A stretch of DNA of 64,000 bases from Pomphorhynchus laevis (Eukaryota; Acanthocephala; Palaeacanthocephala; Echinorhynchida; Pomphorhynchidae), in the NCBI GenBank assembly GCA_012934845.2, contig WNNJ02001381.1:1-64000 (forward strand), given 5' to 3'. The position numbers and the translations under genes are program-made. The notes under the pieces are model-generated. The model was not told the origin of the DNA. It was given only the letters and a program-made list of their open reading frames with translations, and did no database searches. Positions within the stretch are counted from its first letter, which is position 1, and the number at the start of each line of letters is the position of its first letter. Below are positions 54,403 through 64,000 of this stretch, in pieces.

Positions 54403-55700
54403 TTCTATATTTTCTTTTGTCAATTTTTCCCCACTTAGCAATTTCTCTGTTTATTTGTGATTGAAATGTTGGAAATGCTGGATGATATTCTGCGACTATT
54501 CTTACCGGATTTTCAATTTTAGTTTTTGTCGCATGTTGTCTTTTATAGATGTTGGTATCTGTTTTTGCTTTTCTTAAGCATGATAAAATTTCATGTTTTG
54601 TATATCCTCTATATGATATATTGGCAATTAGTGATTTTAAATGTTTTTCTCTACCTCGAACTTCGCTACATATACGTATAGTCCTAATCGCCTCATTTAC
54701 TATCAATGCTCTCTTTGTTGAATTTGGATGTGCACTTTTTGAATGTAAGTATAAAGGTGTGGATGCCGATTTTCTGTACAAGGTAGTTTGTATTGATTTT
54801 CTACTATCTCTATATATGGTTACATCGAGAAAATTTACAGGAAAAGTCTTTGATGATGTGAAATTTAAAGTTCTAAAATCATTCATGTGCTTCACAAAAT
54901 TGTCTAATGAATCCTGTCCATCCTTCCAAACGATAAATATGTCGTCTATGTGTCTTAGATACAAAAAAGGCTTCTGTTCAAAAGATTCCATAATTGCTCT
55001 TTCGTAAACATCCATGTATAGAATAGCGTAACACGGAGCAACTGATGTGCCCATTGCCGTACCTTAGGTTTGCCGGTATAGTGTGTCTTCAAATTTGAAG
55101 TAATTATTTTGAAGTATGAATTGTATACTTTTTAATATAAAGTTTATTTTTGTATCGTTCCAGTTTGCTTTCTTCATAGCATCTTCCACTGCTCTAATTC
55201 CATCATCATGTGGGATTGATGGGTATAACGATTCAACATCAAGCGTCATGAATAAGTCCTCATCATCAATTTCTGTTTTTCGATTATTAAGAATTGTTAC
55301 AAAGTCATTAGTACTCCCTATGTAAGACGGAACATTCTTTAGCAGTGGTTTCAGTAAATGATAGATCTTCTTCGAGAGTTCTTCTGTCATTGTTCCAATG
55401 CAGTTAATTATTAATCGACCTACAACAGGACTAACCTGCTTATGTATTTTAGCCAGCATATAGAATTGGCCAGCATTATATTCATTGTTTACTAATGTAT
55501 CAAAGTCGCTTGCTAGTATTTGTCCGCAACTAATGGATCGATTAATATGTTCCTGTAGTTTTTGAAAAGCAATGTCCATAAGTTTGGTTGTTGTTTCTTC
55601 GTAATTGTTTGTTTGAAGCTGTCTTAGTCCTTCGTCAGAGTATTCTTTACCACCCCTTAACAATAACTTCCATTTTCTTAATTTCATTAAGTGCAAGAAA
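54403..55700 (-). pseudogene. PLE reverse transcriptase, one stop
   Basis: The minus strand from 55696 reads MKLRKWKLLLRGGKEYSDEG, NAGQFYMLAKIHKQVSPVVG, RLIINCIGTMTEELSKKIYH, LFMTLDVESLYPSIPHDDGI (motif A), then YRQT, a TAA at 55064, GTAMGTSVAPCYAILYMDV (motif B), FLYLRHIDDIFIVWKDG (motif C, YIDD changed to HIDD), FPVNFLDVTIY and VRIVAEYHPAF. The reading continues into the 3' end of Naiad copy 2, which therefore lies in or against it. The nuclease half is not found downstream. Canonical Penelope/Neptune-type RT. Confidence 0.85.
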
Positions 55701-55800
55701 CGAAAGTCTATTAATGTTCATCATAGAAGAATAGGCTGGTGGTTGGTTTAATATTCTATCATAACTAGCTAAAATTGTCTTGATTGTTAAATACTTAAAA

Positions 55801-56138
55801 TTATTCCTGTAAGTTCCAGATTATTCCTGTAAGTTCCAGATTATTCCTGTCAGTTCCAGATTATTTCTGTCAGTTCAAGATTATTCCTGTCAGTTCCAGA
55901 TTATTCCTGTCAGCTCCAGATTATTCCTGTCAGTTCCAGATTATTCCTGTCAGTTCCAGATTATTCCTGTCAGTTCCAGATTATTCCTGTCAGTTCCAGA
56001 TTATTCCTGTCAGTTCCAGATTATTCCTGTCAGTTCCAGATTATTCCTGTCAGTTCCAGATTATTCCTGTCAGTTCCAGATTATTCCTGTCAGTTCCAGA
56101 TTATTCCTGTCAGTTCCAGATTATTCCTGTCAGTTCCG
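55801..56138 (+). repeat. 5' UTR monomer array of LINE L3
   Basis: Seventeen units of TTATTCCTGTCAGTTCCAGA (20 bp), in perfect register. The last runs straight into CGCTCGCTACGCTCGCGG and the ORF1 leader. Units 1, 2, 4 and 6 carry one or two differences. Copy L1 has only one partial unit at the same place (33575-33598). Comparable promoter monomers are known for some other LINEs. Confidence 0.92.
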
Positions 56139-56182
56139 CTCGCTACGCTCGCGGATTGAGCTCAATCTATCTATAAAAGTTC

Positions 56183-57440
56183 ATGCCTAAAAAAGCGCGA
56201 TCTCAGATCCCTGTTCCTGATCAAGAATCTTCCACATTAGAATGCAATGATGGTTATACCAGCTTTGAAGTTGGATGCGATTCCAAAGATTGCGATGCAT
56301 GGACACTTGTTCGTGTTAAAATATCCGACCACTCGGTGTATAAACGTAAACATTTCACTTGCGGTTTTTGTACATCAGTACGACTACTACATTTATCCTG
56401 CTCATCTACTCCTGTATCACACACGACCACTCAGACCAATGCTGTTTTAGATGTTTCCCTCGCATCAACACCTGACTTCGGATCATATAATCCCATTATT
56501 GAACCTACTCTCTCTCACACACACTCCTCGTTCAACTACGTACCAAACTTCCATTAATCTTTCTCATTCTAACAATGCTAACGGTAAAGCTTTTCATCTC
56601 GTACCTCCTCTTTCCTATTCCTCCCCAATCTAAATAAATCTCAAACTTCTTTATTCTCCTCACGTACTCCTTACTCTACCTCCCCTGTATTACCTCTCAA
56701 TAATTTACACCCCTCCATCAAAATCATTTCCAGTAGCATTCCGATCAACTGATTCAACACTCCATTCCTGTCACTCATGCCCCAACCTATTTTAATTCTC
56801 CTTACTCTACCTCCCACGTAACACTTCCAAATAATTTACATCCTTCATTTAAAATCATATACAGTCACATCTCTGATCAACCGATTCAACACCCCGCTCT
56901 TGTCACACTTGCTCCAACCAATATTAATTCTTTATCAAGCACCCCTGTCATTTCCACTTCTATCTGCTCATCTACCTCGACTCCTACCAGCTCTGTCCGT
57001 CCACCACTTTCACGAAATCGTTTTCCTTCGCGCGATCGCTGTATAATCATATCAAACTTAAAGCTTTCCGAATCTGCTTCTCCACAATCTCGCCTCGATG
57101 ATGATGTATCTGCTTTCAGGTCTATCCTAGCAACCATTCTTCCTGATGATAACCCATCACTCTTCAATAATATCGCTCCTGTATCCTTTATTCGTTTAAA
57201 CAAATCCACTAAATCCAATCATCTCAGTCCTCCACTCTTAAAAATCGTTTTCCGACATAATTCACATGCCTCTTCGGTACTCTCCCAACGTTTTAAACTT
57301 CTTACCACTTCATCTACTTGCCGTATCTTTCCTAACCGCTCCCCTTCTGATATTGCCCAGCTCAATTTAGCTCGCATTGAAAAACATCGACGTGAAACAA
57401 ACGGCGAGTCATCTTATCTATACGTAAAATCAACGGAAAT
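56183..57440 (+). pseudogene. LINE L3 ORF1
   Basis: MPKKARSQIPVPDQESSTLE, then the complete finger: CDSKDCDAWTLVRVKISDHS, then KRKHFTCGFC, a PHD-like Cys/His arrangement (C-x4-C, H, C-x2-C). This copy preserves the bases lost in L1. Frame breaks after about residue 110 and again near 56630-56750 and 57410. The C-terminal module (RDRCIIISNLKLSESASPQ) is readable in frame pieces. Confidence 0.75.
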
Positions 57441-57472
57441 TTTCACTTACTTCACACAAGGTCAAAAATTCG

Positions 57473-60360
57473 ATGGCGTCCCATCTCTCCCCCTTGTCTT
57501 CTTCGCTAGTCGATCTCGATCCTAAGCATACTTTTCGTCTTAGTCTATTCAATACTCGCTCCATTCTTCATAAAGCTGATATGCTTCTCGATATCTTCGA
57601 TCAATTATCTATCGATATTCTCTGCATTACCGAATCCTGGCATTGTGACTCCAACGATCTTGCTATTCGTCGTCTATGTCGCTCTGGTTGTTCTTTAGTT
57701 GAATCAGCTCGTCCAATTGCCTCTCATACATATACTGCTTTTAACCATGGCGGTATTGTTGCCATTGCTCGTCACCTAATGTCTTTACGTAAAATTAACG
57801 TTAACATCCGTTACACCTCGTTCGAATTACTCATATGCAGATTATCAACTCCTTTCCCTCTGGAACTTGTGATTGTATACCGTCCAGGTTCAGTTGCCCC
57901 CTCACGTATTTTCTTTAACGACCTTGCAGATCTAATGTCTCACTGTTCATTGTTTTATACTCTTTCTTTTGTTCTCGGTGACTTTAACATTCGTCTTGAT
58001 CGCCCGGCTGACTCTGACTCTATCACTTTAACTAATCTTTTTTCTGATTTTAACTATAAATTACTTTCAACAAGCCCAACTCATATTCTCGGCGGTGCTC
58101 TCGACATCATTGCTGTCCATATCTGCTTCAATGACTATACTTCCTTGTCAATTACTGATCCCGGTTTGTCCAATCATTTCCTTGTCACTCTTACTCTTAC
58201 TCGTCCCCATCCTCCTTCTCCGCCTCCACCATTATCTACACCAAGTCGACCCTGGAAACTTCTCGATATCCCTATTCTCTGCACAGCCTTACTCAATTCT
58301 TCACTCTTTTCACTTCCTCTTAACTATCTCTCTCCCGATGATCTCTGCATTCTGTTTGATTCTGAACTTATGTCTATCATCAATAAACTTCTGCCTAGTC
58401 GACTCTGACGTTCTCAGCGCTTGCGCCATGCTCCCTGGTTCGATTCTGACTGTAGTCTTTCTAAGCTTCGACTCCGTCACTCTTTTCGTGTGTATAATCG
58501 CTTTCTTAAACGTTCTCCCAACTCACTCACTCCAAATCTCCGTAATTCCTACTTTTCTCTACGCCGTCCACATCGTATTCTTATACGTACTAAACGTATT
58601 ATCTTTTGGCGAAATCAACTCGAGTCATCTTCCAACTCTAAATCTCATTGGAAAATCTTAAACTCAATTCTTTCACAATCATCTACTTCTTGTAATATAA
58701 ATCTTGATGAATTTTCTTCTTATCTACAAACTAAGCTATCTAATTTACTTTCCCTACTACCCGTAGCCCCCTTGTACTCACTCTTCTCTTTAAATACTTC
58801 CCTCCCAGAACTATTCCACCTTCCCGTTTCGTCTGATGAAGTTTCTTCGGTTCTGCTGTCATTACCTAATAAAACCTATCCTTCTGACCCAATTCCCACT
58901 CACTTGCTTAAAATATCTGCTCCTCTATCTCACCCTTCCTAACCACATTGTTCAACTCGTCCATCCGTAGCCGTACATTTCCTTCCATCTGGAAATGCGC
59001 CACTGTTCATCCTCTCATCAAAAAGCAATCTCTCGACTCCTCACTACCATCTTCGTACCGGCCTATTTCACTTCTCCCAACCCTCTCTAAACTCCTTGAG
59101 CGTCTCGTTCTTAAGCAAGTTAATACATATCTCTATTCCTCTAACTTATTTCCTCCCTTCCAAGCCGCTTTTCGCTCTAATTACTCTACTGAAATTGCCT
59201 GTCTTAAAGTTAATAATTACTTACACATCTCGCGCGATCATAAATTATGTAGTGTCATAGTTTCTCTTGATCTATCGTCTGCTTTTGACATCGTCGATCA
59301 CTCGATTCTTCTACATCGCCTTCGTCATGATTATGGCTTCTCACTGTATCATGATTTTCTTCATATCTATCAAACCGTACATTTCGCGTATATTCTAACT
59401 CTTCACTTTCCCATCCTTCATCCATCCCGACCGGTGTTCCACAAGGCTCCGTATTAGGCCCTATGATGTTCTCTCTTCTCAGTGACTTGTCTTCGATTTC
59501 TCATAAATTTAACTTCCATGTTATGCAATATGCTGATGCATTCTCATCTATGCTCATGCACCTGTTTATTGTATTTATGATCTTAGTGTTTCTGCTTACG
59601 ACTGTCTGGTCTCAATTTCCAATCATCTTTCTTCCCTTCCTATTTCTCTGAATCCTGATAAATCCAAAATTATGTGGATCCTACCTCGACGCCCCGGCTT
59701 CGAACCTCCCTCCGTATCATCAAAATTCTACAATTCTTCCTATCGTTGATAATCTCGTTTTCCTAGGCGTCCATTTTGACAACCGACTTTCACTTAAACC
59801 TTTCGTTAGAGATAAAGTACGCTCATCTACCTTGATACTCCGCAACCTCCGTTAAAGTTCGTAGATTGATCGATTTCCCTTCTTGTATGACTCTCGTATC
59901 ATCTCTCCTTTTTTCTAGACTCGATTATTGTCTTAGTCTATTTTCCAACTCACCTAAATCCACTCTTCTTCCCCTACAACGCATCGTCAACGCAGCTGTT
60001 GGAATTCTCCTCCGTCTTCGTCGTTTTGATCATACATCCCACTATCTTGTTTCTCTTGATTGGCCTACCATTTATTGTCGTGTTCAAATTCGTCTTCTTA
60101 TCATTGCTTTTCGCCTTATAACTTCTCATACCCCTTCATTTCTCAGCCTTCCTTTCCTTGATAATTCTCGTCCTGTTTACTGTTCCTTGCGTTCCCGTAA
60201 TTCCCTTCTTTTACATGTCCCAATCTACTCTACCTCTTTTGGCTTCCGCTCCTTCGTTGTGGCTGCTCCTCTCTTGTGGAATCAACTGCCTATTCATATC
60301 CGCCAATCAACATCTATGCCTTACTTCAAACGCCAAATCCAATTCCATTTCAACAATTAA
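57473..60360 (+). pseudogene. LINE L3 ORF2
   Basis: 57473-58408 is an open endonuclease domain (LFNTRSILHK, ILCITESWHCDSND, LGDFNIRLD, DPGLSNHFLV with SDH changed to SNH). A stop at 58406 follows. RT pieces: 58421-58942, 58948-59457 (SLDLSSAFDIVDHS and, in another frame, TGVPQGSVL) and 59463-59651 (QYAD, with the second Asp lost by a one-base deletion). The thumb and C-terminus are at 59866-60360. About eight breaks. Confidence 0.85.
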
Positions 60361-60579
60361 TTAATTATCTGTGACTTTTGATGTTCTTTTTTTGTTTGTT
60401 AGTGTTCATGTAAGCGTGCATTTTGCACGCATTTGCCACGTTAACTAAATTATTGTATTATTATTAATCATCCTCAAAGTTTTAAGATCGCCTTTGTCAA
60501 AACCATATAGCAATACTGACTGAAATAATATATATAACTAGGATATCTTAACACTCATTGCAAATGATAATAATACATG

Positions 60580-61066
60580 TCAAATAGCTATCAAGTGTCT
60601 TTTATTGCTTTTCATCAATTCTTCAAAATCCATCATCCTTCTCCTACAACTCATCATCAACTCCGCCGTTCGAGTGCTCCTACGTCTCCGTCGCTTTGAC
60701 CACACATCCAGCATACAACTCCGCCTTCTCGTAACTTTTCGTCTCATCGCTGTCGGTTTCCATCGTTCATCAACCTTTCTTTCGCAGACGACACTCGTCC
60801 CACCTCTCTCTATCAACGCGTTCCCGTAATTCCCACTTACTCTACGTTCCCAATTACTCTAACAACTACGGTATCCGATCCTTCCTCGTCGCCGCCCCAC
60901 TCGACTGGAATCACCTCCCAGTTGACGTCCGCCGCGCTCCCTCCTTTATTACATTCAAATACCGCCTCCATACCCACCTCCTCGACACATGATTTAGATT
61001 TTTTGTTGTTGTGGTCATGGAATCGTGCGCCGACACACATTTGCCATGTTAAAATAAATCTTTTAT
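60580..61066 (+). mobile_element. divergent L-family LINE 3' fragment
   Basis: Codes LLQLIINSAVRVLLRLRRFD and LLVTFRLIAVGFHR, similar to the C-terminus of L ORF2 (IVNAAVRILLRLRRFDHTS). It continues with a serine/proline-rich part in shifted frames and ends with ACACATTTGCCATGTTAAAA. That is the same 3' signature, but from a more distant subfamily. Its tail ends a few bases before the thioredoxin-like exon. Confidence 0.7.
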
Positions 61067-61071
61067 TCTAG

Positions 61072-61360
61072 ATGAGCTTTACTTCACACAATAACTTAAA
61101 CGAGATTGTAACGAAAACCGACGGTCCACTTTGCATACTATTCCTAGACCCGGATTTAGATGAGTGCAAATTTGTACAAAACGCTATCTTAAGGATAAAA
61201 GAAGATTGTCTGTTTGCATCAATTGATTTTCGGTTTGTACCTGTCAATGGGGCAAGTGAACTATTAAAACAATATAAAATTGATCAAATCCCAACTGTAT
61301 TGTTGTTTTTACGGAGTAAACCTTTCGATAGGGTAGTCGGAACTGATATCAGATTAATTA
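61072..61360 (+). CDS. thioredoxin-fold exon, possible host gene, PICOT/Grx3-like
   Basis: An open frame of about 96 codons from MSFTSHNNLNEIVTKTDGPL. It reads DGPLCILFLDPDLDEC in place of the Trx active-site region, then ASIDFRFVPVNGASELLKQY and KIDQIPTVLLFL with the cis-Pro motif (IPT). The pattern matches the N-terminal thioredoxin-like domain of glutaredoxin-3/PICOT proteins, which lack CxxC. Codon use differs from the LINEs around it. The ATG is preceded by TTTTATTCTAG, a good 3' splice site, so this may be an exon or a start codon right at an exon edge. The 3' end is cut by LINE L4, and the last codons read LINE sequence. It could also be a processed or transduced fragment. Confidence 0.5.
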
Positions 61361-61889
61361 CTCGATTATTGTCTTAGTCTATTTTCCAACTCACCTAAAT
61401 CCACTCTTCTTCCCCTACAACGCATCGTCAACGCAGCTGTCCGAATTCTCCTCCGTCTTCGTCGTTTTGATCATACATCCTACCATCTTGCTTCTCTCGA
61501 TTTGCCTACAATTTATTGTCGTGTTCAAATTCGTCTTCTTATCGTTGTTTTCCGCCTTGTAACTTCTCATACCCCTTCATTTCTCAACCTTCCTTTTCTT
61601 GATAATTCTCGTCCTATTTACTGTTCCTTGCGTTCCTGTAATTCCCTTCTTTTACATGTCCCAAACTACTCTACCTCCTTTGGACTCCGCTCCTTCCTGG
61701 TGGCTGCTCCTCTATCGTGGAATCATCTGCCAATTCATATACGCCTATCAACTTCCCTGCAGTGCTTCAAACGACAAATCCGATCCCATTTTAACAATTT
61801 ATCTGCTTGACTTTCTCATTTTTGTTTGTGGACTTGTAAGCGTACAGCTTGTACGCATTTGCCACATAAAATAAATTTGTATTATTATT
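61361..61889 (+). mobile_element. L-family LINE copy L4, 5'-truncated, young
   Basis: Begins at ACTCGATTATTGTCTTAGTC and matches 37389-37916 of L1 with only a handful of differences over 530 bp, through the 3' hairpin and TTATTATTA tail. Encodes the last 100 or so residues of ORF2. Inserted at the end of the thioredoxin-like exon. No clear target duplication. Confidence 0.9.
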
Positions 61890-62364
61890 AACACCATCTA
61901 CCAAGCGAGTTTATTCTGTTAAATCTCTCATATTTGCAGTTAATCCCGTTAAACGCTGTTACAGAAACTTTGTGTAATGACTTCGCCAAATCAAATCTAC
62001 TGAATTCTTTCCTGCTTATGTTGTAATTTAATCCTATGCTAAAAATTTCAGTTTGCAAGTCAGACATTTTGATATTTGTTATGTTACATACATTTTCAAC
62101 TTTCCCTGCTTTTCTCTTTCTGTTTCGTCTAAAATGTCTACTTGGCTGCCATTCTAGATACATGAGTTCCTCTACGTGAACATGTATTTTTGTAATCCAT
62201 GATAATTTTTTGCATTTTTTTGCCAAGAGTAATTTTAACAAATTTTCATCTATATCATTTTTCATAGTGTTATAAACATGACCGTAAAAAGTAAGCAAAG
62301 TGCGTTGAAGTGGATGTGATGCTTTTTTCAAAGTAGAATTCCATTTTTGTTTTATAGACTGCAA
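61888..62364 (-). CDS. unrecognised 158-codon frame
   Basis: Starts MQSIKQKWNSTLKKASHPLQ and includes LAKKCKKLSWITKIHVHVEE, MYLEWQPSRHFRRNRKRKAG and DLAKSLHKVSVTAFNGINCK. Basic, with no motif I recognise. The stop lies in the tail of LINE L4, so the frame is probably cut there by that insertion. It could be the N-terminal part of a PLE protein (a PLE lies upstream on the same strand) or a host exon. Confidence 0.35.
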   Translation of the reverse strand: MQSIKQKWNSTLKKASHPLQRTLLTFYGHVYNTMKNDIDENLLKLLLAKKCKKLSWITKIHVHVEELMYLEWQPSRHFRRNRKRKAGKVENVCNITNIKMSDLQTEIFSIGLNYNISRKEFSRFDLAKSLHKVSVTAFNGINCKYERFNRINSLGRWC

Positions 62365-62375
62365 ATGACTCGCTA

Positions 62376-62412
62376 ACCCAGAAGGTGGTTAAAAGAACCA
62401 CCCTCTGGGATC
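62376..62412. repeat. hairpin beside PLE end
   Basis: CCAGAAGGTGGTT-aaaag-AACCACCCTCTGG, about 12 bp of stem with one mismatch. It stands between the unrecognised frame and the 3' end of the PLE at 62400-64000. Confidence 0.8.
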
Positions 62413-62490
62413 CTCAAATGAGGATACGGCACAATAGTTGTTACGCATTAAAGAAAAAAACCAGAGACAGCTGCAGAGTATTCTTTTGAA

Positions 62491-62520
62491 ACGTTTTGCT
62501 CTATTCGAGAGCTTCTTCAG
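62491..62520 (-). ncRNA. hammerhead-like PLE terminal motif
   Basis: The minus strand reads CTGAAGA, AGCTCTCGAATAGAGC, AAAACGT. The stem GCTCT/AGAGC is good, but the first G of GAAA is A here, so a ribozyme would be dead. Confidence 0.5.
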
Positions 62521-62591
62521 TCAACCTAGAATACAAACATATGAATAAAATATAATAAAAGAAATACAGCAACACATGAGGTAGTCTCATG

Positions 62592-64000
62592 TTATGTCCG
62601 TCCATATAAACGATGTTTCTTCTTGCAGCCATAAGGGCGTTCCGTGTGCATTTTACCGATTAAGCGCTGTTCCATGATGATGCGTTTTGCATTGTATGTC
62701 ACTCCGCCGCAGTATATGGTGTATTCGAAACACTCTGTGGTGCCATGTGTTAACGTGTGGGATATTATTCCATCAGTCATGTTCCCGAACTTCAGTTGTG
62801 ACCGACGAAGATTGAGTCTACGTGCGAGAGTCCTCGAGGTTTGCACTACATATTGCGCGTTGCATTGTTGACAAGATCATACATATATCACCCCAACGGT
62901 CTTGCAGGTATTATCCCCTTTCACCACAACCTTCTCTCCTGTTTGGCTTGAGACAACTGCGTTCGTATCCTTTATAAAGGGGCATGTTTTGCAGCGACCA
63001 TCACCGCATTGGCGACATCCTTTCACTATTTTCCCCTGTATGGCTCGAATTGATGACCTCACCAAGAGTGATGACAATTTGTTAGGCGCACGAAAGACTA
63101 TAAGCGGCTTAACCGTATCTGGCGATATCTCACTTAGCAAAGTATTTCTTTCTTTCTTCAGCGTAGCTTAGCGAGGATGGTACTCCGTCACTAATTGAGG
63201 TTTTATTGTCTTATCACTCGCATTGTGTTAAGTGCATTTGATCTAGGCATCTTTCTCACCGCCTCTATCTGTCGTCTAATCACGTCACGGCGATACCCTC
63301 TCTTCTCAAATTGCGCTATTAGCTCTTTTATACTTCTTTCAAAGTCTGTTGGCCATGTACAAGCGGCTTTATTCTAAGTGCCTCGTTGTATATGATGTGA
63401 CGTTTGAGGGATTGTGGATGACATCTGTTTACGTGTAGATACATAGGCAATGCTTCGGGTTTCCGATAAAACTTCGTACCGAACGATTTACCTTTTCGAA
63501 ACACCGTCAGATCAAGAAAGTTGACTGCTACACCATGTTGAAAAGTGAGCTGTAGAGGGGCTACTTTGTTAAACGCTGCCTGGAAGTTTATAAGTGTCTT
63601 GTCGTCTCCGGGACACACAAAGAAGATGTCGTCGATGTATCTTACAAAACACAAGGGCTGTACTTCACTGTCTGCCAACCATAGCTTTTCTAAAATACCC
63701 ATATATATGATCGCAAGGGTCGGAGCAAATTGTGTTTCCATGGCTGTTCCTTTTGTAAATAGAAGCCCTTTTGCAAGCGTCAGGAGATTATTCTCCAATA
63801 TAATATTTGATGATTTTATTATAAAATCTTTCTTGGCTTGGGAATAAGATGACATCTCAAGTATTTGTGTTATGGCTTCCAGTGCACATAGAGTGGGAAT
63901 ATTAGTGTACAGACTTGTTACATCAGCTGTAACCAAACTCGCATTCTCTGGCCAAGTCTTACGTTCTCTTTCAACTCTCTGGATGAACTCAATTAAAGAA
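62592..64000 (-). pseudogene. PLE RT-GIY-YIG protein, partial, broken
   Basis: From the right edge (open to 63999): LVTADVTSLYTNIPTLCALE (motif A), FTKGTAMETQFAPTLAIIYM (motif B), CFVRYIDDIFFVCPGDD (motif C) and AVNFLDLTVFRKG, then a stop near 63328. The thumb (RRDVIRRQIEAVRKMPRS) and LSEISPDTVKPLIVFRAP follow in other frames. Next come a Cys cluster (CRQCGDGRCKTCPF), CKTVGVIYV (GIY half), a stop at 62877, and QTSRTLARRLNLRRSQL with MEQRLIGKMHTERPYGC. About four breaks. RT-to-nuclease order contrasts with the Naiad copies. Confidence 0.85.

Larger units (their letters stand above)
56139..60470 (+). mobile_element. L2/CR1-like LINE, copy L3, full length, decayed
   Basis: Leader, ORF1 (ATG at 56183), ORF2 (ATG at 57473), 3' hairpin (60414-60430) and TTATTATTAA tail. 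It is about 95% identical to L1 by eye, with many small indels. Immediately 5' of the monomer array lie 34 bp (55769-55802) identical to the first bases of LINE M. Confidence 0.88.
62400..64000 (-). mobile_element. PLE with C-terminal GIY-YIG, runs off window
   Basis: A minus-strand element of Penelope/Neptune order (RT then nuclease). It continues past the right edge of the window. The 3' end carries a hammerhead-like motif (62491-62520). Confidence 0.85.

Noticed and set aside
55801-56138. CRISPR-like array
   Set aside because: Units are contiguous 20-mers without spacers, in a eukaryotic LINE 5' end.

Overview
The window is AT-rich eukaryotic DNA made almost entirely of retroelements. It holds APE-type LINEs of several clades, two kinds of Penelope-like element (PLE), at least five copies of an RT element I cannot assign to a named clade, and one decayed Ty3/gypsy-like LTR fossil. 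(AT)n microsatellites, long palindromes and element fragments nested in one another fill the rest. There is no bacterial-style gene organisation. The mix (R1/Jockey-like LINE with CCHC knuckles, CR1/L2-like LINEs with a CxxC finger in ORF1, PLEs with GIY-YIG nucleases) points to an invertebrate animal. I cannot decide between arthropod, flatworm or another phylum. The only candidate host coding sequence is a thioredoxin-fold exon at 61072-61360, squeezed between two LINE tails, plus an unrecognised 158-codon minus-strand frame at 61888-62364.

Layout. 1-1900: PLE termini, two opposed PLE endonuclease fragments and an (AT)n tract. 1903-5150: non-coding, with one tRNA-like/SINE-like patch. 5150-8735: a Naiad-type PLE scrap and copy A (minus) of the unassigned RT element. 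8722-9100: a LINE tail and a short degenerate tandem repeat. About 9740-13860: an R1/Jockey-like two-ORF LINE whose sequence is laced with perfect hairpins. 14205-14690: old 3' end of a Naiad-type PLE. 15170-16830: decayed RTE-like LINE. 16900-19470 (minus): LTR fossil. 19600-20480 (minus): LINE fragment. 20765-27650: three head-to-tail copies (E 3' end, B, C) of the unassigned RT element. 27690-46640: a nest of CR1/L2-like LINEs (M, N, L1, L2, O) enclosing Naiad copy 1. 47300-51290: PLE pieces, a fragment (D) of the unassigned element, palindromes and three (AT)n tracts. 51299-54402: Naiad copy 2. 54403-55700 (minus): PLE RT. 55801-60470: LINE copy L3 with a 17-unit 5' monomer array. 60580-61889: LINE fragments around the thioredoxin-like exon. 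62400-64000 (minus): C-terminal-endonuclease PLE running off the window.

The most unusual signals are these. (1) The 9.7-13.9 kb LINE carries perfect stem-loops with arms up to 15 bp throughout its UTRs and both ORFs. (2) A 3.3 kb RT element has a fixed nine-cysteine N-terminus and a PD-(D/E)xK-like C-terminus, and its head-to-tail copies meet at a shared short hairpin motif. (3) The Naiad-type PLE (nuclease N-terminal to RT) has a three-helix interlocked RNA fold in its 3' UTR, kept by compensatory or wobble pairs in a diverged copy. (4) One LINE family shows 5' promoter-like monomers and a covarying 3' hairpin.

Most coding frames are parasitic and decayed. The clear exceptions are ORF2 of LINE L1 (969 codons, apparently complete) and ORF2 of the hairpin-rich LINE (874 codons). 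Naiad copy 2 is nearly intact. All family assignments come from motif reading by eye, without database searches.
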